DNA from: Halalkalicoccus subterraneus
GTDB lineage: Archaea; Halobacteriota; Halobacteria; Halobacteriales; Halalkalicoccaceae
DNA length: 64,000 nt
Direction: 5' to 3'
Assembly (NCBI RefSeq): GCF_003697815.1
Contig: NZ_RDQG01000018.1
Coordinates: forward strand, 27,073 to 91,072
The first letter of the stretch is position 1. Each line of letters begins with the position of its first letter. Made by a program: the position numbers and the translations under genes. Under the pieces are notes generated by a model. The model was not told the origin of the DNA. It saw nothing but the letters and a program-made list of their open reading frames with translations, and did no database searches. Shown here piece after piece: positions 43,634 to 51,519 of the stretch.

Positions 43634-44392
43634 CTACGGATCGGGCACCTCAGCACCGGGCGCCTCGTGAGTGATGTCGAGGAAGGCGTCCTCCAGGCTA
43701 CGTTGTTCGCCGGTTTCGGCCCGCCGTTTCAGCTGCTCGGGTGCGCCCTCCGCGACGAGTCGGCCGTCGTGGATCACGCCGACCGCGTCCGCGAGTTCAT
43801 CGACGACGGGGAGGATATGCGTCGAGAGAAGGATCGTCATCTCCTGGGCGGCGAGCTCCGCGATGGTGTCACGCATGGTCCGGGCGGCTCGTGGATCCAA
43901 CCCCGTCGTCGGCTCGTCGAGGAAGACGACGCGCGGGCGGTGGATCACCGCCTGCATGATGCCGAGTTTCTTTCGCATCCCCGTCGAGTACGAGTCGATC
44001 CGTTTGTCCGCCCCCTCGACGAGGTCGAAGCGTTCGAAGAGGTCGTTCATTCGCTTGCGGGCCTCCCCTTCGGGCAGGTCTCGGAGCCCGGTGATGTACG
44101 TGAGCTGTTCGCGCCCGGTCAGCTCGTCGTATAGCGGGGGCTCGTCGGGTAGATAGCCGATGTGGGGCGTGAGCTCGTCTCGGTTCTCGATCGAGACCCC
44201 GGCGACGCGGGCAGAGCCCTCCGTCGGCCGAGTGAGGGTCGTGAGCATCCGCATCGTCGTCGTTTTTCCGGCCCCGTTCGGGCCCAGAAAGCCGTAGACC
44301 GATCCGGGCTCGATCGCGATCGAGAGGTCCTCGACGGCGATCTCCTCGTCATACCGTTTGGTCAACCCCTCGGTTTCGATCGCGGGCGTCAT
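43634..44392 (-). CDS. ABC transporter ATP-binding protein
   Basis: A 252-residue ABC ATPase. Walker A GPNGAGKTTT (about 37-46), Q-loop region, signature YSTGMRKKLG (about 131-140), Walker B VVFLDEPTTGLDP and an H-loop STHILPV are all present. It resembles DrrA/NatA-type export ATPases. With the permease gene 38 nt upstream it forms an ABC-2-type exporter, probably translated from the same mRNA or its own start. The exported substrate is unknown. Confidence 0.92.
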   Translation of the reverse strand: MTPAIETEGLTKRYDEEIAVEDLSIAIEPGSVYGFLGPNGAGKTTTMRMLTTLTRPTEGSARVAGVSIENRDELTPHIGYLPDEPPLYDELTGREQLTYITGLRDLPEGEARKRMNDLFERFDLVEGADKRIDSYSTGMRKKLGIMQAVIHRPRVVFLDEPTTGLDPRAARTMRDTIAELAAQEMTILLSTHILPVVDELADAVGVIHDGRLVAEGAPEQLKRRAETGEQRSLEDAFLDITHEAPGAEVPDP

Positions 44393-44430
44393 AGCGCCGT
44401 GTTCTCCCCTGTCGTGTATATGTTTTCCTA

Positions 44431-46068
44431 CTAACTCAGTGTGAATCGATCGAACGATCGCGCGGCGTAGGCGTACGCGAGCAGCGGGGTCGAGACGAGG
44501 ACGATCAGGCCGACCACGGCCGCCGTCAGCACCGTGTCGGGAGCGAGAGCCAGGGAAAACCGATCGAGCACGAGCCCGGTACCGAGCAGCGCCAGCGTCG
44601 TCCGGGCCGGCTCGCTCGCGATCAGCGCTATCGATGCGACGACGAGACCGAGCACGAGGCTGTAGGCGACGAACGCGGACTTGCTCGGCATCACCGCCTT
44701 GTGACTGCCGCTCAACCGAACTGCACCGAAGCGGGGAAACAGCGAGCCGACCCCGACGGCCAACGCCGTCGCGCCGACGGTGCCGACGACGCTCACCCCG
44801 GCGAGGAGCGCGACTCGCTCGATCGAGTAGCCGACGAGGAGTGCGCTCACGAGGCTGACGATGAGTCCGAGCGGGACGAACACGGACGTCGCGACGAGCA
44901 GATGCCCCCGGACGAACCGTTCGCCGTCGACGGGCGTAGTGAGCGTCGCTGCGAGCGCGCCAGCCTGATCACCGAGAGGATTGAGCGTGAAGGCCGCGCC
45001 CGCCGCCCAGATCGCGTAGAGCGCGAGGACGACCGGGAGATACGAGAGCACCGCCGAGAGGTCGTTCGCGAAGACGAGCAGCCCGAACAGTGGATAGACC
45101 GCGTACAGCAGCCTGATCGGGGACCGACGCGCGCGCAGCCAGACCACCCGCGCGATCGCACGTGTCGGCCGTGAGACGATCCCGTCGAACGCGCTCGTTC
45201 GGCGCGTCCTCGCGACCCGGTTCGTCGGGCGCGAATCGCGCGCCGGGTCGGCGAACCAGTGGCGTTCGGCCAGCCACACGGCGGCGGCGTTCGCGCCGAG
45301 CGCGAGCGAGACCGCCAGCGCAGCCCCCGCACCCGCCAGCACCGGCGAGGGCGAGACACCGGGTGCGCCGAACAGGACGAGGTCCCCGAGCCACCCCACC
45401 GGAAGTCGCCCGACCCACCCGAACAGATCGACGAACAGCGATTCGGCGAAGGCGATCGCGCCGAAGTACGCCAGAAACGCGCCCAGCCCGATCGCGGTCT
45501 TGTACCGCGCGAGAAACGGGTTGATCGTCAACAGGTGGCGGATCCCCAACCCGACGAAATAACCCACCGGGACTGCACTCGCCATGAGGAGCACCCCGGC
45601 GAGCGCCGCCGTCACGACCACCAGCGGCGCGCTCGCGCCGAGTGCGAACGCTCCGACGATGATCGCGACGGGCGGGACGAGCCAGAGCCCGATCAGGGCG
45701 GTTTCGGAGAGCAACAACCCCCGGAGCACGGTCGGGACCGGGACGGCGGTCAACACCGCCTCGGACTCGTCGAGGGTCGCCGTTTTGCCGACCGCGCGGC
45801 TGGCGACGAGAAACGCGACGAGCACCCAGAAGGCGGCAACTGCGCTACGAACCATCCCGACCACGTCGAATCCGGGGAACGACTCGCCGGCCGCGAGCGC
45901 CTCGCCGGCACCCCGCGCGCCGATGACCCCGAAGACGACCATCGGCAGGAGGAACACGAGCGCCAGCGCGGCCGTCGCGAGCAGTTGATAGCGGTTCGCC
46001 CGGAACGCCCGCAGCGACCGCCGGAGTTCCGTTCGCGCGACGAGGAGGGGCTTCGACTGAGTGACCAT
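44431..46068 (-). CDS. ABC-type permease
   Basis: A 545-residue integral membrane protein with about 12 hydrophobic segments in two halves separated by an arginine-rich cytosolic stretch (about 260-300, WLAERHWFADPARDSRP). It begins LLVARTELRRSLRAFRANRYQ. The size and pairing with the downstream ATPase indicate an exporter permease. No conserved transport motif identifies the substrate. Confidence 0.85.
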   Translation of the reverse strand: MVTQSKPLLVARTELRRSLRAFRANRYQLLATAALALVFLLPMVVFGVIGARGAGEALAAGESFPGFDVVGMVRSAVAAFWVLVAFLVASRAVGKTATLDESEAVLTAVPVPTVLRGLLLSETALIGLWLVPPVAIIVGAFALGASAPLVVVTAALAGVLLMASAVPVGYFVGLGIRHLLTINPFLARYKTAIGLGAFLAYFGAIAFAESLFVDLFGWVGRLPVGWLGDLVLFGAPGVSPSPVLAGAGAALAVSLALGANAAAVWLAERHWFADPARDSRPTNRVARTRRTSAFDGIVSRPTRAIARVVWLRARRSPIRLLYAVYPLFGLLVFANDLSAVLSYLPVVLALYAIWAAGAAFTLNPLGDQAGALAATLTTPVDGERFVRGHLLVATSVFVPLGLIVSLVSALLVGYSIERVALLAGVSVVGTVGATALAVGVGSLFPRFGAVRLSGSHKAVMPSKSAFVAYSLVLGLVVASIALIASEPARTTLALLGTGLVLDRFSLALAPDTVLTAAVVGLIVLVSTPLLAYAYAARSFDRFTLS

Positions 46069-46119
46069 GGCGGTAGTTGAGTACTACTCACAGACTCGTG
46101 AAATAATAGTTGCGGTGCG

Positions 46120-47049
46120 CTACAGGCGGTCGGTTATCGCGGCGCGGATCGCGGGGAGTTCGGCGGCGAGCTGTCGGCGCTTGATCAGGCAGAAGCCGGT
46201 GAATATCACTGCAAATCCGGCGACGGTCGCGGGATCGAGCGCTTCTGCGAGCAGGAGCCAGCCGGCGACCGCCGTGACAATCGGCACCACGTACGAGACG
46301 AGGTTGATCTCGATCGGTCCGAGTTCGTCGAGCAGCTCGAAATACAGCAGGAATCCGAGGGCACTCGAAACGATCGCGAGATACCCGAGTGCGAGAATCG
46401 CTTCGGGAGTCCAGTCGACACCGGCGAGCGATTCGGCGGGCATCGCGATCGAGAGCGCGTGCATCACCAGTGCGCCGAGTGCCATGGACCACCCTTCCAA
46501 GGTCTCTATCGGGAGTTCCGCATCGCTTCGCCCGAGCAGGACGCTCCCGAGGGCGAAGGCGGCCGAACCGGCGAGGATCAGCCCCGTTGCGACGACGTCC
46601 GCCGAAAGGACGTTCCCGGGATCGGGCCGAGAGAGGATCACGACGCCGACCAGTCCGAGCGCCATCCCCACCAATCCGGCCGGCGCGAGGCGCTCGCTCG
46701 GGAGCCAGACGCGCGCGAAGGCGGTGGTCAACACGGGCGAGAGGCTGACGATCACGGCCGCCATCGCGCTGGTGACGCTCTGCTGGCCGACGAAGAGGAA
46801 GACGTGGTAGGCGGCGATGAGCAGTACGCCGCCGATAACGACGAGCGTCCACTCGCCGCGGGTTCGAGGGACGGGCCGGTCGGTGACGGAGACGGCGTAC
46901 GCGAGCATGAACACCGACGCGACGTCGTAGCGAAGCGCCGCGAAGAGGACGGGCGGGAAGTAGTCGAGGCCAGCCCTGATCGCGACGAAGGCCGTTCCCC
47001 AGGCGATCGCCAGCAGGAGGAACAGGGCGGGAGTTCGGTACCGGCTCAC
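46120..47049 (-). CDS. EamA/DMT-family transporter
   Basis: A 309-residue drug/metabolite transporter with ten helices in two EamA repeats (LFLLLAIAWGTAFVAIRAGL in the first; GFLLYFELLDELGPIEINLV in the second). It exports or imports a small metabolite, unknown here. I prefer the GTG at 47049 (VSRYRTPALF) because a TATA element at 47095-47107 overlaps the alternative ATG at 47097; initiation there would be too close. Confidence 0.85.
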   Translation of the reverse strand: MSRYRTPALFLLLAIAWGTAFVAIRAGLDYFPPVLFAALRYDVASVFMLAYAVSVTDRPVPRTRGEWTLVVIGGVLLIAAYHVFLFVGQQSVTSAMAAVIVSLSPVLTTAFARVWLPSERLAPAGLVGMALGLVGVVILSRPDPGNVLSADVVATGLILAGSAAFALGSVLLGRSDAELPIETLEGWSMALGALVMHALSIAMPAESLAGVDWTPEAILALGYLAIVSSALGFLLYFELLDELGPIEINLVSYVVPIVTAVAGWLLLAEALDPATVAGFAVIFTGFCLIKRRQLAAELPAIRAAITDRL

Positions 47050-47094
47050 GTCGGAACTGTCGCGGCGACGGTCTTGAAGGGCCCGGCTCCGGGC

Positions 47095-47107
47095 CATATT
47101 TATATAG
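47095..47107. promoter_or_regulatory. Near-palindromic TATA element shared by two divergent genes
   Basis: ATATTTATATAG (47096-47107) reads as a TATA box on both strands. It lies 27 nt before ATG 47129 (RNase H) and 53 nt before the GTG of the EamA gene at 47049. It could drive both genes. Confidence 0.6.
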
Positions 47108-47128
47108 AATCGTCGTTATACTGGATGT

Positions 47129-47752
47129 ATGGCCGCCTATGGCCGCCGGTCCCTCCGAGATCGATTCGATAGCGCGCCGACCCCCCACGTCGCCCATCCG
47201 CCACGAACCCACCACCGCGACTTCTACGTTGCAACCGACGGGTCCTATCACCTCCACGACCATCGCGCGGGGATGGGCGTCGTCATCGAGACGCGCGACG
47301 GAACGCGCGTCGCGCGCTTCGCCCTCCCCACCACGGCGACCGACAACAACGTCGCGGAGTACCAGGCGCTTCACTTCGGCCTCGACGTACTTGCCGCCCG
47401 CGCCCCGCCAACCGCCCGTATCGGCGTCCTCACCGACCACGACAGCCTGGCGACGAACGTCAACAGCGCCGCGCTCACTCACGACGGGTGGGGACCCGGC
47501 GAGATCCGCGTTCCGCCCGCGGGTCAGAACCACTGGCGCGGGATCCGCGCGCGCATCGCCGGCTTCGACGAGCTGCGCGCCGCGGTGATCGACGGGACCG
47601 AAAATCCGGCCCATCCGCTCGCCAATTCGCCGAAGGAGTACGCCCACGTCAATCGCGAACCCGACCGGTGTATTCGACCCGAGACGACTTCCGAGCGAAG
47701 TGGCCCGGGCGTCCCGCCGCCGTCGCGTGCCGACCGCCACGCGAGCGACTAG
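47129..47752 (+). CDS. RNase H-like protein
   Basis: A 207-residue protein with an N-terminal His/Arg-rich 30 residues and a C-terminal tail, around an RNase HI-like fold. The acidic active-site residues appear as D37 (YVATDGSYH), E74 (TDNNVAEYQALHFGL), D102 (VLTDHDSLATNV), and a late Asp in HVNREPD. It would cleave RNA in RNA:DNA hybrids. ATG 47129 follows the TATA element by 27 nt. Its stop overlaps that of the next gene by 4 nt (CTAG, 47749-47752). Confidence 0.82.
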   Translation: MAAYGRRSLRDRFDSAPTPHVAHPPRTHHRDFYVATDGSYHLHDHRAGMGVVIETRDGTRVARFALPTTATDNNVAEYQALHFGLDVLAARAPPTARIGVLTDHDSLATNVNSAALTHDGWGPGEIRVPPAGQNHWRGIRARIAGFDELRAAVIDGTENPAHPLANSPKEYAHVNREPDRCIRPETTSERSGPGVPPPSRADRHASD

Positions 47753-48819
47753 TCGAGGTGGAGGATAGCCGGCCGTTCGAGTTCGAATTCACCCTCCGAA
47801 ACCGTGCGGGTGGGCCACTCGCCGGTCGTAGTGAACACCTCCGGTTCGTCCTCGGTCACCAACACGGTGTCCTCGCTTTTCGCGCCCTGCACCGTGGGGT
47901 TCCACGCGTAGGCCATCGGGAGGGTCACCTCTCCGTCGTGCCACGGGGTCGCGATCCACTCCCTCCCTCGATAGCCCGCCGCCCCGCCCTGATGGTGGTG
48001 TTTCCACTCGCGGGGATAGCTCACCTCGCGGTAGGCCTCCTGAATGGCTCCGAAGACCTCGCGGGCCTCGCCGCCGGTCTGTCCCACTTGCTGGGTCGCG
48101 GCCAGTGCCGCCGTTTCGACCGTCGTCGCGGCCTCGTGGCGCGATTCGAGCCACTCGGGCGCGTCGAAGGCCACGGTTCGGGTACAGCTCGCATACAGGC
48201 CGTCCCGGCGGGCGGTCACGGACACCAGCGCGTATTTCCCCAGCTTCTTCGTCGTCGGCGTGTAGTGGCGGTACTCCCGTGCGCGTTTCGCGCCGCCGAC
48301 GAGCGCCACCGGCGAGTCGATCCCCCGCTCGGCGAGTTCGCCCCGAAGCTCAGCGGCGACCTTCCGTTCCGTACTGGTGGGTTCGAGTCCCCGGCAGACC
48401 CCTTCGAGGACCTCGGCGGTCTCGCGGCCTAGTTCGCGATACGTCTCGATATCGTCCTCGGTCAACGGGTATCGAAGCGCCGAGATGTCCACGTGGCGAA
48501 GACCGGACACCCGGAAGTCGGCAGCGGCCGCTTCCTCGGTGTACGAGGCGACGGCATCGGCGAGCGAGCCGGAGTACCAGTCGTAGGTCACGACCCGTTC
48601 GTCCGCGAGTTCCTCTTCGGCGAGCCGCGCGGCCTCGATGTTGTCCGTGATGACCGTCACCTCGTGGCCGTCGTAGCCCGCGGCTGCGACGCCGAGGTCG
48701 CCCGCACGGTCGACGACGTTGTTCCCACCGGTGAGCCACGCGAAGTTCTCCGGCCGTGCGAGCCAGATCGAATCGAGGTCGTGGCGCATCCGGTAGGCGT
48801 CCAGTCGGGTCCGTTTCAT
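47749..48819 (-). CDS. M24-family peptidase-like protein lacking metal ligands
   Basis: A 356-residue protein with a creatinase-type N-terminal domain (1-125: SIWLARPENFAWLTGGNNVV) and a pita-bread C-terminal domain. The usual two Asp metal ligands are absent (LVSVTARRDGLYASCTRTV), and the His/Glu sites are changed (HHHQGGAAGY, NPTVQGAKSEDTVLV). It is thus probably not a metallopeptidase, or has a different site. It could bind a proline-like substrate or serve as a scaffold. A TATA box is not evident at the start. Confidence 0.8.
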   Translation of the reverse strand: MKRTRLDAYRMRHDLDSIWLARPENFAWLTGGNNVVDRAGDLGVAAAGYDGHEVTVITDNIEAARLAEEELADERVVTYDWYSGSLADAVASYTEEAAAADFRVSGLRHVDISALRYPLTEDDIETYRELGRETAEVLEGVCRGLEPTSTERKVAAELRGELAERGIDSPVALVGGAKRAREYRHYTPTTKKLGKYALVSVTARRDGLYASCTRTVAFDAPEWLESRHEAATTVETAALAATQQVGQTGGEAREVFGAIQEAYREVSYPREWKHHHQGGAAGYRGREWIATPWHDGEVTLPMAYAWNPTVQGAKSEDTVLVTEDEPEVFTTTGEWPTRTVSEGEFELERPAILHLD

Positions 48820-48913
48820 GGTCGCCAGTCGCCCGGCAGGACCAAAACTGCCGGGGGCTGCCGGCGGGTGGACAGGTCTATATGCGATCGTGCCCGACCG
48901 TCAAACGATAGCC

Positions 48914-48946
48914 ATGACGCGTGTCACGACACGGAGGGTGCGATGA
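48914..48946 (+). other. Possible upstream ORF before ctaA
   Basis: Ten codons, MTRVTTRRVR, with a TGA stop overlapping the ctaA ATG (ATGA). A TATA-like CTATATG at 48873-48879 places a transcript start near 48905, just before this ATG. GGAGG (48933-48937) inside the uORF also serves as a Shine-Dalgarno sequence for ctaA. It could couple translation or simply be chance. Confidence 0.3.
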
Positions 48947-49773
48947 GCCGCGACCGACTGCGGTCCCTGCTGTTGGCGACGGCCGGGCTCACCTACGTCC
49001 TGCTCCTGATCGGGATTTACACCGCCGCTTCGGGGGCGGGCCTGACCTGTGCGGGGCGATGGCCGCTCTGTGACGGGGCGGTCTTCGGGTTGTTCCCCGC
49101 GAACTGGCCCAGCTTCATCGAGTGGTTCCACCGGCTGATCGCGATGATCGCCGGCTTCGTCGTGATCGGCGCGACCTATGGGACCTGGCGCTGGCAGGGC
49201 GACCGCCGGATCAAACTGGCGATGACGACCGCGCTGGCGCTCTACCCGCTGCAGGCGCTGCTGGGTGCCGGAACGGTCCTCGATTACTCGCTGTTGTACC
49301 TCACGGCGCACTTCCTCACCGCGCTCGCGATCTTCGGCTCGATCACGGCGGCGACGCTGTGGTACCTGCCCGAACTCGCGGCGCTCTCGCGCGTACGCTA
49401 CGCGCTGTTCGCCGTCGTGGGGCTGTTTCCCGTCCTCGTCGCGCTCTCACCGGGGACGCTGATCGACCACACTGCGGCCGTACAGGCGGTCTACTACGCG
49501 GTGGGGCTCGCGATGTTCGCGTTGTTGCTCGCGGTCGCGATCTGGTCGGGACTGCTCGAGTCGGCGGTCGACCGCCTCTCGACGGTTCGCCTGCTCGCCA
49601 CCGTTGGTGCGGTCGCCCTGGCGACCCAGCTCCTCCTGGGCCGGTACGTCTACACCGATCTCATTCAGCTGCTCGACGCCGGCGCGATGGCCGCCGCGTT
49701 CCTGATCGCGCTCCTAGCGGCGTGGCTGGCGACCCGTATCGATCCGCCGACCGCCGGCCTGCAGGTTCAGTAG
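48943..49773 (+). CDS. ctaA: Heme A synthase (CtaA/Cox15)
   Basis: A 276-residue membrane protein with eight helices in two four-helix halves. IGIYTAASGAGLTCAGRWPLCDG (about 22-44) contains the disulfide Cys pair of CtaA, and FIEWFHRLIAMIAGF (about 57-71) and LYLTAHFLTALAI carry heme-binding His. Further His (LIDHTAAVQ) is in the second half. It oxidises heme O to heme A for cytochrome oxidase. Start ATG 48943 has GGAGG 5 nt upstream. It overlaps a convergent zinc-ribbon gene by 7 nt. Confidence 0.92.
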   Translation: MSRDRLRSLLLATAGLTYVLLLIGIYTAASGAGLTCAGRWPLCDGAVFGLFPANWPSFIEWFHRLIAMIAGFVVIGATYGTWRWQGDRRIKLAMTTALALYPLQALLGAGTVLDYSLLYLTAHFLTALAIFGSITAATLWYLPELAALSRVRYALFAVVGLFPVLVALSPGTLIDHTAAVQAVYYAVGLAMFALLLAVAIWSGLLESAVDRLSTVRLLATVGAVALATQLLLGRYVYTDLIQLLDAGAMAAAFLIALLAAWLATRIDPPTAGLQVQ

Positions 49774-49916
49774 TAGTACAGCTCGAAATCGCTCTCGCAG
49801 TTCGAGCAGCGATCGTCCGTACCCTGCAGCCGATCGCTCGGGAGCGTCGATTCGGCCGTGGTCGGGGTCGCTGTTCCGCAGTGGGGACAGGTGACGTGGA
49901 ACTCCGTGGAGGACAT
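49767..49916 (-). CDS. 49-residue zinc-ribbon microprotein (DUF7560-type)
   Basis: Read directly from the minus strand: ATG at 49916, TGA at 49767-49769. It begins MSSTEFHVTCPHCGTATP and ends RCSNCESDFELYYY. Four Cys in two CxxC pairs are spaced for one Zn2+. A TATA box (49938-49947) lies about 28 nt before the ATG. It overlaps the end of ctaA by 7 nt. Haloarchaeal zinc ribbons of this size are conserved but uncharacterised. Confidence 0.8.
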   Translation of the reverse strand: MSSTEFHVTCPHCGTATPTTAESTLPSDRLQGTDDRCSNCESDFELYYY

Positions 49917-49937
49917 GGGTTCTACTGTACGGGTAGT

Positions 49938-49947
49938 TGATATATAA
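49938..49947 (-). promoter_or_regulatory. TATA box of the zinc-ribbon microprotein
   Basis: On the minus strand this reads TTATATATCA, about 27 nt before the ATG at 49916, predicting a leaderless mRNA. Confidence 0.7.
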
Positions 49948-49970
49948 CTACGACGGCCCTAATCCGGCGA

Positions 49971-51425
49971 CTACATGAAATCGGCGAGCCCCGACTGGGA
50001 GTCGTCGCTGCTGTCGTCGTCGCGTTCGTCCGACCCGTCGCGTTCGTCGTCTATCGGTGCGGATTCGTCCTCGTCAACTGATTCGGCGTCGTCTTCGCCG
50101 CCGGTCGATCGACGGGCGCCCTCGAACGCCCCCTCCGAACCCTCGACGGCGGCCTCCTCGCGGAGGCGCTCTGCGTCCTCGACGATCCCCTGGACCTTGT
50201 TGGTGTCCTTCCCGCTACCCGTGACGAAGGAGACGTGGTCCGCGTCCAGTTCGTACCGGGCGGCCATCGCCACCGTGAGTTCACGGTTCTTGCAGTGATG
50301 GGTCATCGCGGCGAGATAGGGCAGGACTTCCCGGCGGGCGCTCGACATGCTCGTCCCGCTCGACTCGGCGATCCTCCGGGCGACGTAGTCCCGGCGGTCG
50401 CGCAGGCCTCGCGAGCTTCCGAGCTTGCGCCAATAGCTCGGCGGACCGTAGCGGGTCCACCCGCCCTTGGGCTCGCGGCGTGCGGCGGCGACCCCGGCGG
50501 TCATGTTGTCGCCCGCGTAGCGCCAGTAGGAGTAGTTCTGCGTCGCGCGAACGCGTCCGAGCCACTGGTCAGCCCGCGCGAGGGAGGTGTAAGCGTCGGC
50601 GAGTTCCGCCCCCTCGAAGTCCTTGGGGACGTTGTCCTCGATCCAGTTGATCAGGTCATCGGGGGTCTCGTCGACGTCGTAGGAGGCGTAGAGCGCCTCT
50701 TGGGCGTCCGCCGTCTTGATCACCTCGTCGAGGAAGTCAAAGATCCCTTTCGTACGGTCGCGCTCGCCCGTGACGACCGCCTCTGCCGTGAGGCGCTCGG
50801 CGCGTTCGGCGATCGCCTGGAGGTCGTTGACCGCCGAGCGCAGGTCCCCATCGGTCGATTCGGCGATCGCCTCCAGTGCCTCGGGTTCGAACTCGATGCC
50901 CTCCTGCCGGCAGATATCGCGGAGGACGGGGACGATCGATCGCTTCGAGACGTCCCGGAACTCGATGGTCTCACAGGAGTTCCTGAGGCTTTGGGACATG
51001 TCGTAGAACTCGTTCGCGATCAGTACCACCGGCTGGTTCGCGGACTTGATCACGTCCGTGACCGCCCGTGAGCCGCCGTAGTCGACGTTCCCATGGAAGT
51101 TGTCGGCCTCGTCGAGGATCACGAGGCGACGACCCGCACCCCCTTCGGTCAGGGTCCCGCTCCGGGCGGCCTCGCCCGCAACTCGTTTCACGATGTCGGC
51201 CTTCCGTTGGTCCGAGGCGTTGAGTTCGATCGTCGGCCAGTCCAGATCGTTCGCGAGCGCGTGGGCTGCGGAAGTCTTTCCGACGCCGGGGCTCCCGTGG
51301 AGGATCACGGCGTCGCGGTGGTCCTCCCAGCTTTCGGCCCACTCGCGTAGTGCGTCGCGGGCCTTGTCGTTGCCCCGCACCTCCGACAGCGTCGAGGGGC
51401 GGTACGTCTCGGTCCAGTCGGCCAT
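49971..51425 (-). CDS. rfcL: Replication factor C large subunit
   Basis: A 484-residue clamp-loader large subunit. It starts MADWTETYRPSTLSEVRGND. Walker A GSPGVGKTSA (about 44-53) and Walker B VILDEADN (about 105-112) are complete. The C-terminal 100 residues are acidic and disordered and end QSGLADFM, a PIP-box-like motif for binding PCNA. With RfcS it loads PCNA at primer ends. Monocistronic; no intein is seen. Confidence 0.96.
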   Translation of the reverse strand: MADWTETYRPSTLSEVRGNDKARDALREWAESWEDHRDAVILHGSPGVGKTSAAHALANDLDWPTIELNASDQRKADIVKRVAGEAARSGTLTEGGAGRRLVILDEADNFHGNVDYGGSRAVTDVIKSANQPVVLIANEFYDMSQSLRNSCETIEFRDVSKRSIVPVLRDICRQEGIEFEPEALEAIAESTDGDLRSAVNDLQAIAERAERLTAEAVVTGERDRTKGIFDFLDEVIKTADAQEALYASYDVDETPDDLINWIEDNVPKDFEGAELADAYTSLARADQWLGRVRATQNYSYWRYAGDNMTAGVAAARREPKGGWTRYGPPSYWRKLGSSRGLRDRRDYVARRIAESSGTSMSSARREVLPYLAAMTHHCKNRELTVAMAARYELDADHVSFVTGSGKDTNKVQGIVEDAERLREEAAVEGSEGAFEGARRSTGGEDDAESVDEDESAPIDDERDGSDERDDDSSDDSQSGLADFM

Positions 51426-51519
51426 TGTCGGGGGAAGGGCCGAGGCGCGTTTAGTGGTTGCGAACTCCCGGACGGATCCGGCAGAACGCCTTTATAGCCC
51501 GTCCGGATAGCCCGAGGCG

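Noticed and set aside
46088..47740. Minus-strand open frame of about 550 codons over the EamA and RNase H region
   Set aside because: Frames of real genes explain the sequence on both strands; this product is Arg-rich and has no domain.
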